This document shows, one piece after another, positions 49,227 through 58,205 of a DNA stretch of 64,000 bases (the first letter of the stretch is position 1; each line of letters begins with the position of its first letter). Position numbers and translations under genes: made by a program. The stretch lies in assembly GCF_008000935.1 (NCBI RefSeq), contig NZ_CP042831.1, positions 2,976,001 through 3,040,000 of the forward strand, read 5' to 3'. The notes under the pieces were generated by a model. The model did not search any database. It was not told the DNA's origin and saw nothing but the letters and a program-made list of their open reading frames with translations. Source of the DNA: Flavobacterium alkalisoli (GTDB lineage: Bacteria; Bacteroidota; Bacteroidia; Flavobacteriales; Flavobacteriaceae).

Positions 49227-50174
49227 ATGCAAAACATCCCCAGTGTAGATTTGCGTGATTTCCTTTCGGATGACCCGAAACGCAAGCAAAAATTTGTAAA
49301 TGAAATCGGTAAAGCATATGAAGATATAGGCTTTGTAGCCTTAAAAGGGCATTTCCTGGATCAGGAACTTGTAGATAAGCTATATGCTTCTGTTAAAGAC
49401 TTTTTTAATCTTCCGCTGGAAACAAAAGAAAAGTATGAAGTTCCGGGAATTGGCGGGCAGCGCGGTTATGTTTCTTTTGGTAAAGAGCATGCTAAAGGCC
49501 GTAAGGAAGGCGACTTAAAAGAGTTTTGGCACTTTGGGCAGTATTTGAAATCAGATTCAAAATATAATGCTATCTATCCTCTAAATGTTGAAGTCACAGA
49601 ATTGCCTGAATTTAATTCAACAGGTGAAGAAGCTTATAAAATGCTTGAAAAAACAGGCATTTATGTACTTAGGGCATTATCTGTTTATTTAGGGATAGAC
49701 GAGTTCTATTTTGACAAATATGTGACTGAAGGTAACAGTATATTAAGGCCTATACACTACCCTCCTATTACTAATGAGCCTAAAGATGCGGTGCGTGCAG
49801 CAGCACATGGAGATATAAACCTTATTACACTTCTTATGGGTGCTCAGGGCCGTGGCCTACAGGTACAAAATCATGATGGCGAATGGATTGATGCTATAGC
49901 AGAACCCGATGAACTGGTTATAAATGTAGGAGATATGCTTTCAAGACATACGAATAACAGGCTTAAATCTACTATACATCAGGTAGTTAACCCACCAAGA
50001 GAATTATGGGGCACATCACGTTATTCTATTCCGTTTTTTATGCACCCTGTGGCAGACATGAAACTGAATTGCCTAGAAAACTGTATAAACGAAAACAACC
50101 CGAAACAATTTGATGATATAACAGCAGGAAATTTTTTGCATGAAAGGCTTGTGGAACTTGGGCTTATTAAATAG
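49227..50174 (+). CDS. 2-oxoglutarate/Fe(II)-dependent oxygenase, isopenicillin N synthase family
   Basis: A 315-residue non-heme iron oxygenase, starting at ATG 49227 (the upstream TTG is part of the promoter). The N-terminal DIOX_N part begins IPSVDLRDFLSDDP. The double-stranded beta helix carries the iron ligands His and Asp in AAHGDINLITLLMG near 200 and the distal His in STIHQVVNP near 260, with the 2-oxoglutarate arginine in GTSRYSIPFFMHP. Relatives include IPNS, ethylene-forming enzyme and gibberellin-type oxygenases; in bacteria the substrate is mostly unknown. It is followed 6 bases later by the SUI1 gene. Confidence 0.88.
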   Translation: MQNIPSVDLRDFLSDDPKRKQKFVNEIGKAYEDIGFVALKGHFLDQELVDKLYASVKDFFNLPLETKEKYEVPGIGGQRGYVSFGKEHAKGRKEGDLKEFWHFGQYLKSDSKYNAIYPLNVEVTELPEFNSTGEEAYKMLEKTGIYVLRALSVYLGIDEFYFDKYVTEGNSILRPIHYPPITNEPKDAVRAAAHGDINLITLLMGAQGRGLQVQNHDGEWIDAIAEPDELVINVGDMLSRHTNNRLKSTIHQVVNPPRELWGTSRYSIPFFMHPVADMKLNCLENCINENNPKQFDDITAGNFLHERLVELGLIK

Positions 50175-50180
50175 AAGATT

Positions 50181-50528
50181 ATGGGAAAGAAATTAAATAG
50201 TTTAGAGGATTTAGGAGGTTTTGTTTTCTCTACCAATAAGGACTTTGAGTTTGAAAATGAAGAAAGTATTGAGACTCCTGCAAACGGAGAACAAAGACTT
50301 GAAGCACACCTTGATAAAAAAAATCGTGGAGGAAAAGTTGCTACAGTTATAAAAGGTTTTGAGGGAAATGAAGAAGATCTTAAAACCCTTGCCAAAAAAC
50401 TAAAAACCCTTTGTGGTGTGGGCGGTACAGCTAAAGATGGTGAGATTATAATACAAGGTAACTTTAGAGATAAAATAATGGATTACCTTATTAAAGAAGG
50501 CTACAAAGTAAAACGTGTAGGCAGTTAA
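50181..50528 (+). CDS. yciH: SUI1/YciH-type translation initiation factor
   Basis: A 115-residue protein with the SUI1 domain in its C-terminal half (about 45-115). It is recognised by GGKVATVIKGFEGNEEDLKTLAKKLKTLCGVGG (conserved loop near 53-85) and GEIIIQGNFRDKIMDYLIKEGYKVKRVG. Bacterial YciH is a homologue of eIF1 that influences translation start-site fidelity under stress. It follows the oxygenase gene by 6 bases and is closed by a terminator. Confidence 0.88.
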   Translation: MGKKLNSLEDLGGFVFSTNKDFEFENEESIETPANGEQRLEAHLDKKNRGGKVATVIKGFEGNEEDLKTLAKKLKTLCGVGGTAKDGEIIIQGNFRDKIMDYLIKEGYKVKRVGS

Positions 50529-50550
50529 TAACTAATCAGATAATAATTTA

Positions 50551-50589
50551 AAATCCCTAAATGACATAACAGCACTTTAGGGATTTTTT
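50551..50589 (+). terminator. Terminator of the oxygenase-SUI1 unit
   Basis: A perfect 11-bp stem AAATCCCTAAA/TTTAGGGATTT (50551-50561 with 50576-50586) with a 14-base loop and a T-run. Confidence 0.85.
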
Positions 50590-50655
50590 ATAATACCAAA
50601 AGTTTTGAGACAGTAAATTCTATTAGTACCTTTATCTTTTTAACAGAGATAAATA

Positions 50656-51501
50656 ATGACTACATTAAAAATAGCCGGTGTTCCTGAGCATTTTAATCTG
50701 CCATGGCATTTAAGCATCAATAATAACGAATTCTCAAACAAAAATATTGATTTAAAATGGACCGATGTTCCTGAAGGTACAGGCAAACTTTGTCAAATGT
50801 TACGTAATGGAGATACTGATATTGCAGTAATTTTAACCGAAGGAATTATTAAAGATATTGCCGCAGGAAATCATTCTAAAATTGTTCAGGTATATGTAGC
50901 TTCCCCTCTTATTTGGGGGATACACGTCGCTGCAGGCTCACCCTATCAAACAATAGAAGACATTCAAAAAGGTAAAGTAGCTATAAGTCGTTATGGATCC
51001 GGATCTCATTTAATGGCTTTTGTAAATGCCGAAAATCAGGGTTGGGATACTTCTAAACTTGATTTTGAAATCATAAATACCATAGACGGTGCCGTTGAGT
51101 CTCTTACTAAAGGAAATACCGATTATTTTATGTGGGAACGCTTTATGACCAAACCTTTGGTAGATAAAGGGATATTCAGGCGAGTTGGTGACTGCCCTAC
51201 TCCATGGCCCTGCTTTGTAATTGCTGTAAGAAACGAAATTCTTGAAAATAACCCTGAGGCTATCGGTACAGTTCTTGAGGTAATCAATAACAAAACTGCT
51301 TCTTTTAAAAATATCGAGAACATAGATGCTGTTTTGGCTGACAAATACAATCAAAAAGTTGAAGATATAAGAGAATGGTTAAAACTAACCGAATGGTCGC
51401 AAACGAAACTCAATAAAACCACGTTTGATAAAGTGCAGGATCAGTTAGTTCGCTTACAGATAATTGAAAACAAAACATCTTATGAAGCAGTAACCGGATA
51501 A
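50656..51501 (+). CDS. Cytosolic periplasmic-binding-protein-like (SBP_bac/NMT1-type) protein
   Basis: A 281-residue type II periplasmic-binding-protein fold, but without any signal peptide (begins MTTLKIAGVPEHFNLPWHLS), so it should stay in the cytosol. The fold is seen from KIAGVPEHFNLPW, GTGKLCQMLRNGDTDIAVILTEG, YVASPLIWGIHVAAGSPY, QKGKVAISRYGSGSHLMA and TDYFMWERFMTKPLVDKG. Similar signal-less proteins, related to SsuA/ThiY-type folds, occur in bacteria and fungi (for example Ca3427 of Candida). No permease or ATPase is adjacent. It may be a ligand sensor or an enzyme on this scaffold. Confidence 0.82.
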   Translation: MTTLKIAGVPEHFNLPWHLSINNNEFSNKNIDLKWTDVPEGTGKLCQMLRNGDTDIAVILTEGIIKDIAAGNHSKIVQVYVASPLIWGIHVAAGSPYQTIEDIQKGKVAISRYGSGSHLMAFVNAENQGWDTSKLDFEIINTIDGAVESLTKGNTDYFMWERFMTKPLVDKGIFRRVGDCPTPWPCFVIAVRNEILENNPEAIGTVLEVINNKTASFKNIENIDAVLADKYNQKVEDIREWLKLTEWSQTKLNKTTFDKVQDQLVRLQIIENKTSYEAVTG

Positions 51502-51526
51502 AACCGTGTGTTTTATCGAATAAACA

Positions 51527-52459
51527 ATGGCAAAGATAAATTCCGAATCTATTAAAAAACTTAAAGAAAGGCTTCAAATCCGGAAGCCTTGGGATTCTAT
51601 TATCATCTTTGTACTAAACGTTCTTATTGCAATACCCCTTTTTATAATTCTGCATCAAAACCTTATAGACCCAAACTGGCCTTTACATTTGGACAGGGTT
51701 TTAATATTTATTGCATTAGTAGTTTCAATACAGCTGGTTTTAAGGCTTTTAAAAACGATTTTGATAGTTTGTATCTTCTTTTACCTTATAGCTTTAATTT
51801 ACGGGTCTATATTTGGGAAATATGGCTTTGTTGCCGTGTTTGAAGATTACAGGGCAATGGTTTTTGCCATGGCTGATGATCCAAACCCCGAAGATATAAT
51901 AATATCAAAACTCCTACCCTTTCCTAACAAGTCTAAAACCCTTGACGCGATAGATTACAATAACCCAAGAGTCAGAAATTTTGCTCTTGCCGCCACGAGA
52001 AAATATTTTAATGAGGTTAAAAGTAATCGGAAAGACAGACTAATGATTCAGTGTTTTGCGGTGTTTAAGGAAATACGTAATAAATGGAACTATGTAAATG
52101 ACCCTAAAGGAAGGGAATACATTGCATATGCTTCTGAATCTTTACAGCATTTTTCTGGCGATTGTGATGACCACGCTATACTTATGGCTGCCTGTATTAG
52201 GGCTATTGGAGGCACACCAAGACTTATTCATACCGGAGGGCACTTGTATCCGGAAATGCTGGTAGGCCATAAAGCAGACTTAGAGACAGCTAACTACCTT
52301 ATTAAAGAAGTTTTGTTTGTGGATGAAAGTAGAGGTAAGGAAATTCATTATCACATTGATGAACGCGGGCAAATATGGTTAAACCTCGATTATACAGCCA
52401 CATACCCGGGCGGACCTTTCATGTCGGAAGAAATTTTGGGTGCACTAACTTTAGAATAG
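51527..52459 (+). CDS. Membrane-anchored transglutaminase-like protein
   Basis: A 310-residue protein with two N-terminal membrane helices (about 25-47 and 55-95) and a transglutaminase-like cysteine domain. The catalytic region is seen as SGDCDDHAILMAACIRAIGG (Cys near 205), the later conserved His in TGGHLYPEML, and WLNLDYTATYPGGPF for the last part. Such proteins are proteases or protein-modifying enzymes rather than crosslinkers. It follows the binding-protein gene by 25 bases (probable operon) and converges with ung by direct abutment. Confidence 0.82.
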   Translation: MAKINSESIKKLKERLQIRKPWDSIIIFVLNVLIAIPLFIILHQNLIDPNWPLHLDRVLIFIALVVSIQLVLRLLKTILIVCIFFYLIALIYGSIFGKYGFVAVFEDYRAMVFAMADDPNPEDIIISKLLPFPNKSKTLDAIDYNNPRVRNFALAATRKYFNEVKSNRKDRLMIQCFAVFKEIRNKWNYVNDPKGREYIAYASESLQHFSGDCDDHAILMAACIRAIGGTPRLIHTGGHLYPEMLVGHKADLETANYLIKEVLFVDESRGKEIHYHIDERGQIWLNLDYTATYPGGPFMSEEILGALTLE

Positions 52460-53125
52460 TTACCAGTTAATCTCCTTCTTTCCTTTTTGTTTTAAAAATT
52501 CGTTGGTTTTACTAAAATGCTTGTTATTAAACCATAAGCCTCTGTTAGCACTCAATGGAGACGGGTGTCCTGTTTCCAGAACTAAATGCCTTTGCCTGTC
52601 AATACGTGCACCTTTCTTTTTGGCAAATCCACCCCACAAAAGGAAAACAACGTCTTTTTTCTCATCAGAAATTTTCTGAATAACGGCGTCGGTAAACGTT
52701 TCCCAACCCTTACCCTGATGACTTCCGGCTTCTGCCTGCCTAACCGTTAAAACAGCATTAAGTAAAAGTACTCCCTGATTGGCCCAGCGTTCTAAATTAC
52801 CTGTTTGAGGAAACGGTTTGCCCAAATCAGTTTCAATTTCCTTAAAAATATTGATTAAAGACGGTGGCATAGGAATACCATCATTAACAGAAAAACACAG
52901 CCCGTTGGCCTGTCCCGGGCCATGATAAGGATCCTGCCCTATTATCACTACTTCTACCTTATCAAAAGGACAATGGTCAAATGCAGAAAAAATATGGCCC
53001 CCTTTTGGATAACAGGTATGGTGTGCATATTCATCTTTAACAAAATCAATTAAAGAATTAAAGTATGGTTTTTCAAATTCGTTTTCCAGAACTTCTTTCC
53101 AGGAAGGATGTATTTTAACCAGCAT
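52460..53125 (-). CDS. ung: Uracil-DNA glycosylase, family 1
   Basis: Excises uracil from DNA. The 221-residue protein has GQDPYHGPGQANGLCFSV (catalytic Asp65 and uracil-specific pocket), the central LLLNAVLTVRQAEAGSHQGKGWETF, FLLWGG, and the minor-groove intercalation loop HPSPLSANRG with catalytic His near 187. All family-1 hallmarks are intact. It diverges from the mutS2 gene and has its own -7 box 17 bases before the ATG. Confidence 0.97.
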   Translation of the reverse strand: MLVKIHPSWKEVLENEFEKPYFNSLIDFVKDEYAHHTCYPKGGHIFSAFDHCPFDKVEVVIIGQDPYHGPGQANGLCFSVNDGIPMPPSLINIFKEIETDLGKPFPQTGNLERWANQGVLLLNAVLTVRQAEAGSHQGKGWETFTDAVIQKISDEKKDVVFLLWGGFAKKKGARIDRQRHLVLETGHPSPLSANRGLWFNNKHFSKTNEFLKQKGKKEINW

Positions 53126-53141
53126 TATTGTTTATTTTTCA

Positions 53142-53149
53142 CAAATATA
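53142..53149 (-). promoter_or_regulatory. -7 box of ung
   Basis: CAAATATA on the plus strand reads TATATTTG on the minus strand, 17 bases before the ATG at 53125. Confidence 0.5.
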
Positions 53150-53189
53150 ATTATTACCGCTTTAAAGCACTTATAAAGGTATTTTAAAG

Positions 53190-53222
53190 TTGTACATATA
53201 GTCTAAATATGTAGTATTTTTG
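53190..53222 (+). promoter_or_regulatory. Two-part promoter of the mutS2 gene
   Basis: TTG at 53190-53192, a 22-base spacer, and TATTTTTG at 53215-53222, 24 bases before the ATG at 53246. Confidence 0.6.
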
Positions 53223-53245
53223 TATAAAATTTCCTGAAATTTATA

Positions 53246-55414
53246 ATGATTAGTATTACAGATAAAACCCTTAAAGATTTAGAATTTAATACCGTACTGG
53301 AAGCTGTAGCAAGTAGTTGCACAACAGATGACGGAAAAGAAAAAGCAATGAATATTCCTCCCTTTAAAAGCAGGGAGGAATTAATGCTCTCTTTACAACA
53401 AACATCAGAATACGTATCTTCTTTTGATAATAACAATGCATTGCCCAATCATGGCTTTGAAACGATAGCCAATGAAATCAAGTTTCTTTCTATAGAAGAC
53501 AGCTATCTTGAAGCAGGTGGATTCAGGAAAATTTCCAACATATCCGAAACATCTAATACACTTATAAAATTCCTTGAAAAATTTCAGGACTATTACTCTT
53601 CACTTTATAAAAGAGCCACTGAAGTTGAGTACACAAAGGAAATAGTAAAAAATATTGACAAAGTAATAGATAAATATGGTGAAATAAAGGACGATGCTTC
53701 ACCTGAACTGCAAAATATCCGCAGGGAAATGAACCTGGTAAAAGGTAAAATAAACCAGAGCTTTGCCATGGCCCTTAGTCAGTATAACGGTTTAGGCTAT
53801 CTTGATGATATTCGTGAAAGTGTTGTGGAAAACCGCAGGGTACTTGCTGTTTTAGCTATGTACAGACGTAAGGTTAAAGGTTCTATTTTAGGAAGCTCTA
53901 AAACCGGGAGTATTACTTATATCGAGCCGGAAGCTACTTTGCGTTATTCCCGAGAACTTAATAACTATGAATATGAGGAAAAAGAGGAAATTAAACGTAT
54001 CCTTAGACAATTAAGCGATGTTATACGTCCTTATGTTCCTTTATTAAAAGATTATCAGGAGTTTTTAACTGATATAGATATTATTTCAGGTAAGGCTAAA
54101 TATGCCCGAAGAATAAATGGTATACTGCCTAAAATATCAAGTGAGAAAAGATTATTTTTTAGGGAAGCCTACCACCCTATCCTATTCCTGAATAACAAAC
54201 AGAAAAATAAACCCACTTTTCCTCAAACTATTGAGTTAACACAGGAAAACAGGATTATTGTAATATCAGGCCCTAACGCAGGTGGTAAGAGTATTACCCT
54301 AAAAACCATTGGTTTATTACAACTTATGCTACAGTGCGGTTTATTAATCCCTGTTCATGAGCGAAGTGAAACCTTTTTATTCGACAGAATAATGACAGAT
54401 ATTGGTGATAATCAATCTATTGAAAATCATCTAAGTACTTATAGTTACCGACTTAAAAACATGAATTACTTTTTAAGGAAGTGCAATGAAAAAACACTTT
54501 TCCTTATTGATGAGTTCGGTACCGGTTCAGACCCTGAACTAGGTGGTGCTTTGGCCGAAACATTCCTTGAAGAATTCTATCACAGAGAAGCTTTTGGTAT
54601 AATCACCACACATTACGCAAACCTTAAAATACTGGCTAATGAGCTTCCTTTTGCTACAAATGCAAATATGCTTTTTGATGAAAAGTCTCTGGAGCCAATG
54701 TATAAACTGATTTTAGGTCAGGCAGGTAGCTCCTTTACTTTTGAAGTAGCACAAAAAAATGGTATACCTTTTGGACTGATAAACAGAGCCAAAAAGAAAA
54801 TTGAAAAAGGTAAAGTACGTTTTGATAAAACAATTGCTAACCTGCAAAAAGAGCGTTCTAAGCTTGAGAAAACCTCACAAATATTAAAAGAAGAGGAAGG
54901 AAAAGCACGAGAAGAGAGTAAAAAAATGGAGAACATCAATACAAAAATCCAGCAAAAGCTTGAAAGCTATCAGGAATTGTATGATGCCAACCAACGCTTA
55001 ATTTATATGGGTCAAAAAATTGACGATATAAGTGAGAAATATTTCAATAATAAAAATAAGAAAGAGCTAATAGGTGAATTCCTTAAAATGGTTGAAATAG
55101 AAAACTCGAAACGCAAAAAACTTACCGCTAAAGAGCAAAAAGCTAAAGAGGTGGTAAAAAAGAAGGTTGAAACCGAGGTTAAACAAAAGGTCGAAGAAAT
55201 TCGTAAGGAGAAAAAAGAAAAGAAACTTAAGGAAAAAACCATTATTAAACCTAAAGCCATTTTAAAAATTGGCGACAGGGTAAGAATGATTGATGGTAAA
55301 GCTGTAGGTACTCTTGATAGTATCGAAAAAAACAAAGCAACAGTAAACTACGGCATTTTTACTTCTAAAGTTGATCTTGAGTCTCTTGAATTGGTTGAGG
55401 CCAAAAAGAAATAA
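53246..55414 (+). CDS. MutS2-family ATPase without Smr domain
   Basis: A 722-residue MutS2-type protein. It lacks the MutS mismatch-recognition domain at the N-terminus. It has the clamp/lever helices (about 50-300), the ATPase with Walker A SGPNAGGKSITLKTIG (near 342), LFDRIMTDIGDNQSI, Walker B LIDEFGTGSDP and the HYANLK dimer loop, then a long coiled coil (about 510-665). The C-terminus ends in a KOW-like part (IGDRVRMIDGKAVGTLDSI). The canonical C-terminal Smr nuclease domain (LDLRG) is absent, so it is about 60 residues shorter than classical MutS2. Role: recombination or ribosome rescue in other bacteria; nicking here is unlikely. Confidence 0.88.
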   Translation: MISITDKTLKDLEFNTVLEAVASSCTTDDGKEKAMNIPPFKSREELMLSLQQTSEYVSSFDNNNALPNHGFETIANEIKFLSIEDSYLEAGGFRKISNISETSNTLIKFLEKFQDYYSSLYKRATEVEYTKEIVKNIDKVIDKYGEIKDDASPELQNIRREMNLVKGKINQSFAMALSQYNGLGYLDDIRESVVENRRVLAVLAMYRRKVKGSILGSSKTGSITYIEPEATLRYSRELNNYEYEEKEEIKRILRQLSDVIRPYVPLLKDYQEFLTDIDIISGKAKYARRINGILPKISSEKRLFFREAYHPILFLNNKQKNKPTFPQTIELTQENRIIVISGPNAGGKSITLKTIGLLQLMLQCGLLIPVHERSETFLFDRIMTDIGDNQSIENHLSTYSYRLKNMNYFLRKCNEKTLFLIDEFGTGSDPELGGALAETFLEEFYHREAFGIITTHYANLKILANELPFATNANMLFDEKSLEPMYKLILGQAGSSFTFEVAQKNGIPFGLINRAKKKIEKGKVRFDKTIANLQKERSKLEKTSQILKEEEGKAREESKKMENINTKIQQKLESYQELYDANQRLIYMGQKIDDISEKYFNNKNKKELIGEFLKMVEIENSKRKKLTAKEQKAKEVVKKKVETEVKQKVEEIRKEKKEKKLKEKTIIKPKAILKIGDRVRMIDGKAVGTLDSIEKNKATVNYGIFTSKVDLESLELVEAKKK

Positions 55415-55419
55415 CAAAA

Positions 55420-55833
55420 ATGGAAAACTTACCAAGAGATAAAAAGATAATACTATTTGACGGGGTTTGTAATTTATGCGACTCTACCGTTCAGTTTATC
55501 ATTAAGCTAGATAAAAAAGATATCTTCAGGTTTGTTGCCCTTCAATCTGATCTGGGAGAAGAGATTGTAAATCATATTGGTATTGACAGGACTAAAACTG
55601 ACTCAATAATTTTATATGAGCCAGGTACGGCCTATTATTACAAAGCAGAAGCAGCAATTAAAATAGCTGCACAACTTGGAGGTCTTTTTACTTTAATGAA
55701 TATATTTACAATTCTGCCAAAATCTGTTTCAAATTCAGTATATGATTATATTGCCAAAAACAGATATAAATGGTATGGTAAAAAAGATGAATGCATGATT
55801 CCAACTCCTGAAATGAAAACTAAATTTCTTTAA
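55420..55833 (+). CDS. DCC-family thiol-disulfide oxidoreductase
   Basis: A 137-residue thioredoxin-fold protein with the DCC signature DGVCNLCDSTVQF (Cys17 and Cys20). The later family segment is YYYKAEAAIKIAAQLGGLF. It acts on disulfides in the cytosol or membrane periphery; the natural partner is unknown. It starts 5 bases after mutS2, so the two are cotranscribed. A terminator follows. Confidence 0.88.
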   Translation: MENLPRDKKIILFDGVCNLCDSTVQFIIKLDKKDIFRFVALQSDLGEEIVNHIGIDRTKTDSIILYEPGTAYYYKAEAAIKIAAQLGGLFTLMNIFTILPKSVSNSVYDYIAKNRYKWYGKKDECMIPTPEMKTKFL

Positions 55834-55855
55834 AAAATTAAACTTCAATAAATAA

Positions 55856-55883
55856 AAAAGTCCCGCTTAGCAGCGGGACTTTT
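55856..55883. terminator. Bidirectional terminator between DCC and T9SS genes
   Basis: A perfect 12-bp stem (55856-55867 with 55872-55883) with a 4-base loop and T-runs on both strands. Confidence 0.9.
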
Positions 55884-55902
55884 ATTTTATATCTATAAGA
55901 AA

Positions 55903-56862
55903 TTATTTCTTAACAATTTTCTTAGTTGTTGTACCTTGATCTGAAGATACATTCATTAAGTACATACCTGATGATAAATCAGATATATTAATTTGAGCTT
56001 CAGTAACACCGTTTAAGTTAACTGACTTAACAACACGTCCGTTAAGGTCAACAATCTCAACACCATTTACAAGAATGTTTTCAGCATTAGCAATGTTGAT
56101 TACATCAGATGCAGGGTTTGGATAGATTGAAAACTTAGATAAAAGTTGTTCGTTAACACCTAAAGTACCATCTAACATAACATTATCAATGTAGAAAGTA
56201 GTACCTGCCCAGTTATCGTGAAGTAAAACCATTTGATCTATAGCTGTACCACTAAAAGCAGTTCCTTCAAAAAGAAGTACATCATCCATTGTATAGTTGA
56301 TTGTGTTTGCCTGGAAATCATAATCAATGGTAACAGTATGCCATTCATTGCTAGTGTACTCAGCACCTTCAATTAATAATAAAGCTGGCTCATTTGTCTC
56401 AGAATCAATATCTACAACAGCTATAGTGTTATCAAAACGGAACTGAAGTCTAGATGTTAATGCATTTTGAGTATTTGATTGTAGAATTACTGCATAATCA
56501 GAACCTTCAGTCGTTTCGTCGCTATCTGTAGCAATATAGAAATCGAATGATAAAGATATAACATTGTAAGGAGCTGAAATAGCAGGACTAAAAGCCCCCA
56601 TATTAGCATTTTGTTGATTTCCGATAGCTGCATCTTTAGTAATGCTAACGGACATCGTTCCGTCTGAAGCCATAACATCATTAACTTCAACACCGGCAAT
56701 TGTTGTGCCTTGTTCGTCAATTTGTGTAAGTCCCCACTCATTTTGATCATTTAAAGAGCCTAAAGTATAACCTTCAGTCGTTTCAAATGAAATAGTTTCC
56801 TGAGCTTTAACCGTTAAAAAAGAACCTAATAAAAAGGCACCTAAAAGTAATTTTTTCTTCAT
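55903..56862 (-). CDS. T9SS-secreted protein with jelly-roll domain and sorting tail
   Basis: A 319-residue exported protein. A signal peptide (MKKKLLLGAFLLGSFLTVKA) is followed by a beta-sandwich region with the look of a LamG/laminin-type carbohydrate-binding jelly roll (EWHTVTIDYDFQANTINYTM near 175). Then comes a C-terminal type A sorting domain (about 243-319: FSIYPNPASDVINI, VEIVDLNGRVVKS, ISDLSSGMYLMNV). The tail is removed on export through the type IX system and the protein is attached to or released from the cell surface. It could bind polysaccharide; no enzymatic site is seen. Own promoter with TTG-19-TATTTTTG. Confidence 0.88.
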   Translation of the reverse strand: MKKKLLLGAFLLGSFLTVKAQETISFETTEGYTLGSLNDQNEWGLTQIDEQGTTIAGVEVNDVMASDGTMSVSITKDAAIGNQQNANMGAFSPAISAPYNVISLSFDFYIATDSDETTEGSDYAVILQSNTQNALTSRLQFRFDNTIAVVDIDSETNEPALLLIEGAEYTSNEWHTVTIDYDFQANTINYTMDDVLLFEGTAFSGTAIDQMVLLHDNWAGTTFYIDNVMLDGTLGVNEQLLSKFSIYPNPASDVINIANAENILVNGVEIVDLNGRVVKSVNLNGVTEAQINISDLSSGMYLMNVSSDQGTTTKKIVKK

Positions 56863-56886
56863 GATGATAGTTTTATAATTTTACCT

Positions 56887-56916
56887 CAAAAATAATAAAA
56901 AAAAAATCACCTCCAA
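56887..56916 (-). promoter_or_regulatory. Two-part promoter of the T9SS protein gene
   Basis: On the minus strand TTG (plus-strand CAA at 56914-56916), a 19-base spacer, then TATTTTTG (CAAAAATA at 56887-56894), 25 bases before the ATG. Confidence 0.6.
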
Positions 56917-57005
56917 TTTTTATTTAACTTTTCTTAATAAAAAAACATGGTATAATTAAACTTTTAATAATTATTTAGAAACCAAATAAACCTATTAACA
57001 GTAAT

Positions 57006-58070
57006 TTATGCTTTAAAAATATTATTCAATAAATAAAAATCAACAATTACCATAGCTGCCATTGCCTCTACAATTGGCACTGCTCTTGGAACTACACAGG
57101 GGTCATGCCTTCCCTTACCCTGCATTTTAACCATCTCTCCTTTACTATTAATTGTATCCTGTTCTTTCATTATTGTTGCTACGGGCTTAAACGCAACTCT
57201 AAAGTAAATATCCATCCCATTACTTATCCCACCCTGTATACCTCCTGAAAGGTTTGATTTGGTGCTTCCATCCGGATTAAATAAGTCATTATGCTCACTT
57301 CCTTTCATTTTAGCACCACAAAATCCGCTTCCATATTCAAAACCCTTTACAGCATTAATAGACAGCATTGCTTTGCCTAACTCTGCATGTAGTTTATCAA
57401 ATACCGGTTCGCCAAGCCCTACAGGAACATTTTGAATTACACATGTTATTGTACCTCCCACAGTATCTCCTTCTTTTCTTATCTCCTTAATATAGGCTTC
57501 CATTTTTTCTGCTGTGACTAAATCCGGACAGCGAACATCATTAGATTCGGTAAGAGAAAAATCCAATGCCTGATAAGGCTTATCTATAAATATATCTCCT
57601 ACCGAAGATACAAATGCATTAATTTTTATCTCAGGAATTATTTGTCTTGCTATAGCTCCGGCTACTACCCTGCTTATTGTTTCTCTTGCAGAACTCCTTC
57701 CTCCTCCTCTGTAATCCCTTATGCCATATTTTTTTTCATATACATAATCAGCATGAGAAGGCCTGTATACATCTGTTATATGAGAATAATCTTTAGATTT
57801 CTGATTTGTATTTTTTACAATAAAACCTATAGGTGTACCTGTAGTTTTCCCTTCAAATATGCCTGAAAGAAACTCCACTTCATCATTTTCCTTTCTTTGT
57901 GTTACTATAGCAGATTGCCCCGGCTTTCTGCGATCGAGTTCTTTTTGGATCGCATTAAGGTCTAATTCTATATTTGGCGGACATCCATCTACAACCCCTC
58001 CTATTGCTTCTCCGTGAGATTCTCCAAATGATGATAACCTATATATATTGCCAAAAGTATTTCCTGCCAT
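57006..58070 (-). CDS. aroC: Chorismate synthase
   Basis: Converts EPSP to chorismate with reduced FMN as cofactor, the last shikimate step. The 354-residue protein has family signatures [17 protein letters not shown] (start, first His), [19 protein letters not shown] (central loop) and [21 protein letters not shown] at the end. Chorismate feeds menaquinone and anthranilate, two themes of this window. -7 box 22 bases upstream. Secure. Confidence 0.97.
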   Translation of the reverse strand: MAGNTFGNIYRLSSFGESHGEAIGGVVDGCPPNIELDLNAIQKELDRRKPGQSAIVTQRKENDEVEFLSGIFEGKTTGTPIGFIVKNTNQKSKDYSHITDVYRPSHADYVYEKKYGIRDYRGGGRSSARETISRVVAGAIARQIIPEIKINAFVSSVGDIFIDKPYQALDFSLTESNDVRCPDLVTAEKMEAYIKEIRKEGDTVGGTITCVIQNVPVGLGEPVFDKLHAELGKAMLSINAVKGFEYGSGFCGAKMKGSEHNDLFNPDGSTKSNLSGGIQGGISNGMDIYFRVAFKPVATIMKEQDTINSKGEMVKMQGKGRHDPCVVPRAVPIVEAMAAMVIVDFYLLNNIFKA

Positions 58071-58091
58071 GATTAAGTAATAGTTTGTTTA

Positions 58092-58099
58092 CAAATTTA
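58092..58099 (-). promoter_or_regulatory. -7 box of aroC
   Basis: CAAATTTA on the plus strand reads TAAATTTG on the minus strand, 22 bases before the ATG. Confidence 0.5.
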
Positions 58100-58205
58100 A
58101 TGTTTTATAATCCTTAATTAAATCAGATTTCAAAAAACCTAAAGTTAATGTTTAATTAACTGCCAGTTTAAGTTAATCCGTCTATTTTGCAATAAAACAT
58201 TCTTA

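Noticed and set aside
53203-53448. 81-codon minus-strand frame over the mutS2 promoter and start
   Set aside because: It overlaps a two-part promoter and the first codons of mutS2 in antisense, with no family match.
55012-55335. 107-codon minus-strand frame inside mutS2
   Set aside because: It is the mirror of the Lys/Glu-rich coiled coil and becomes a Phe/Ser/Leu-rich pseudo-membrane protein, a known artefact.
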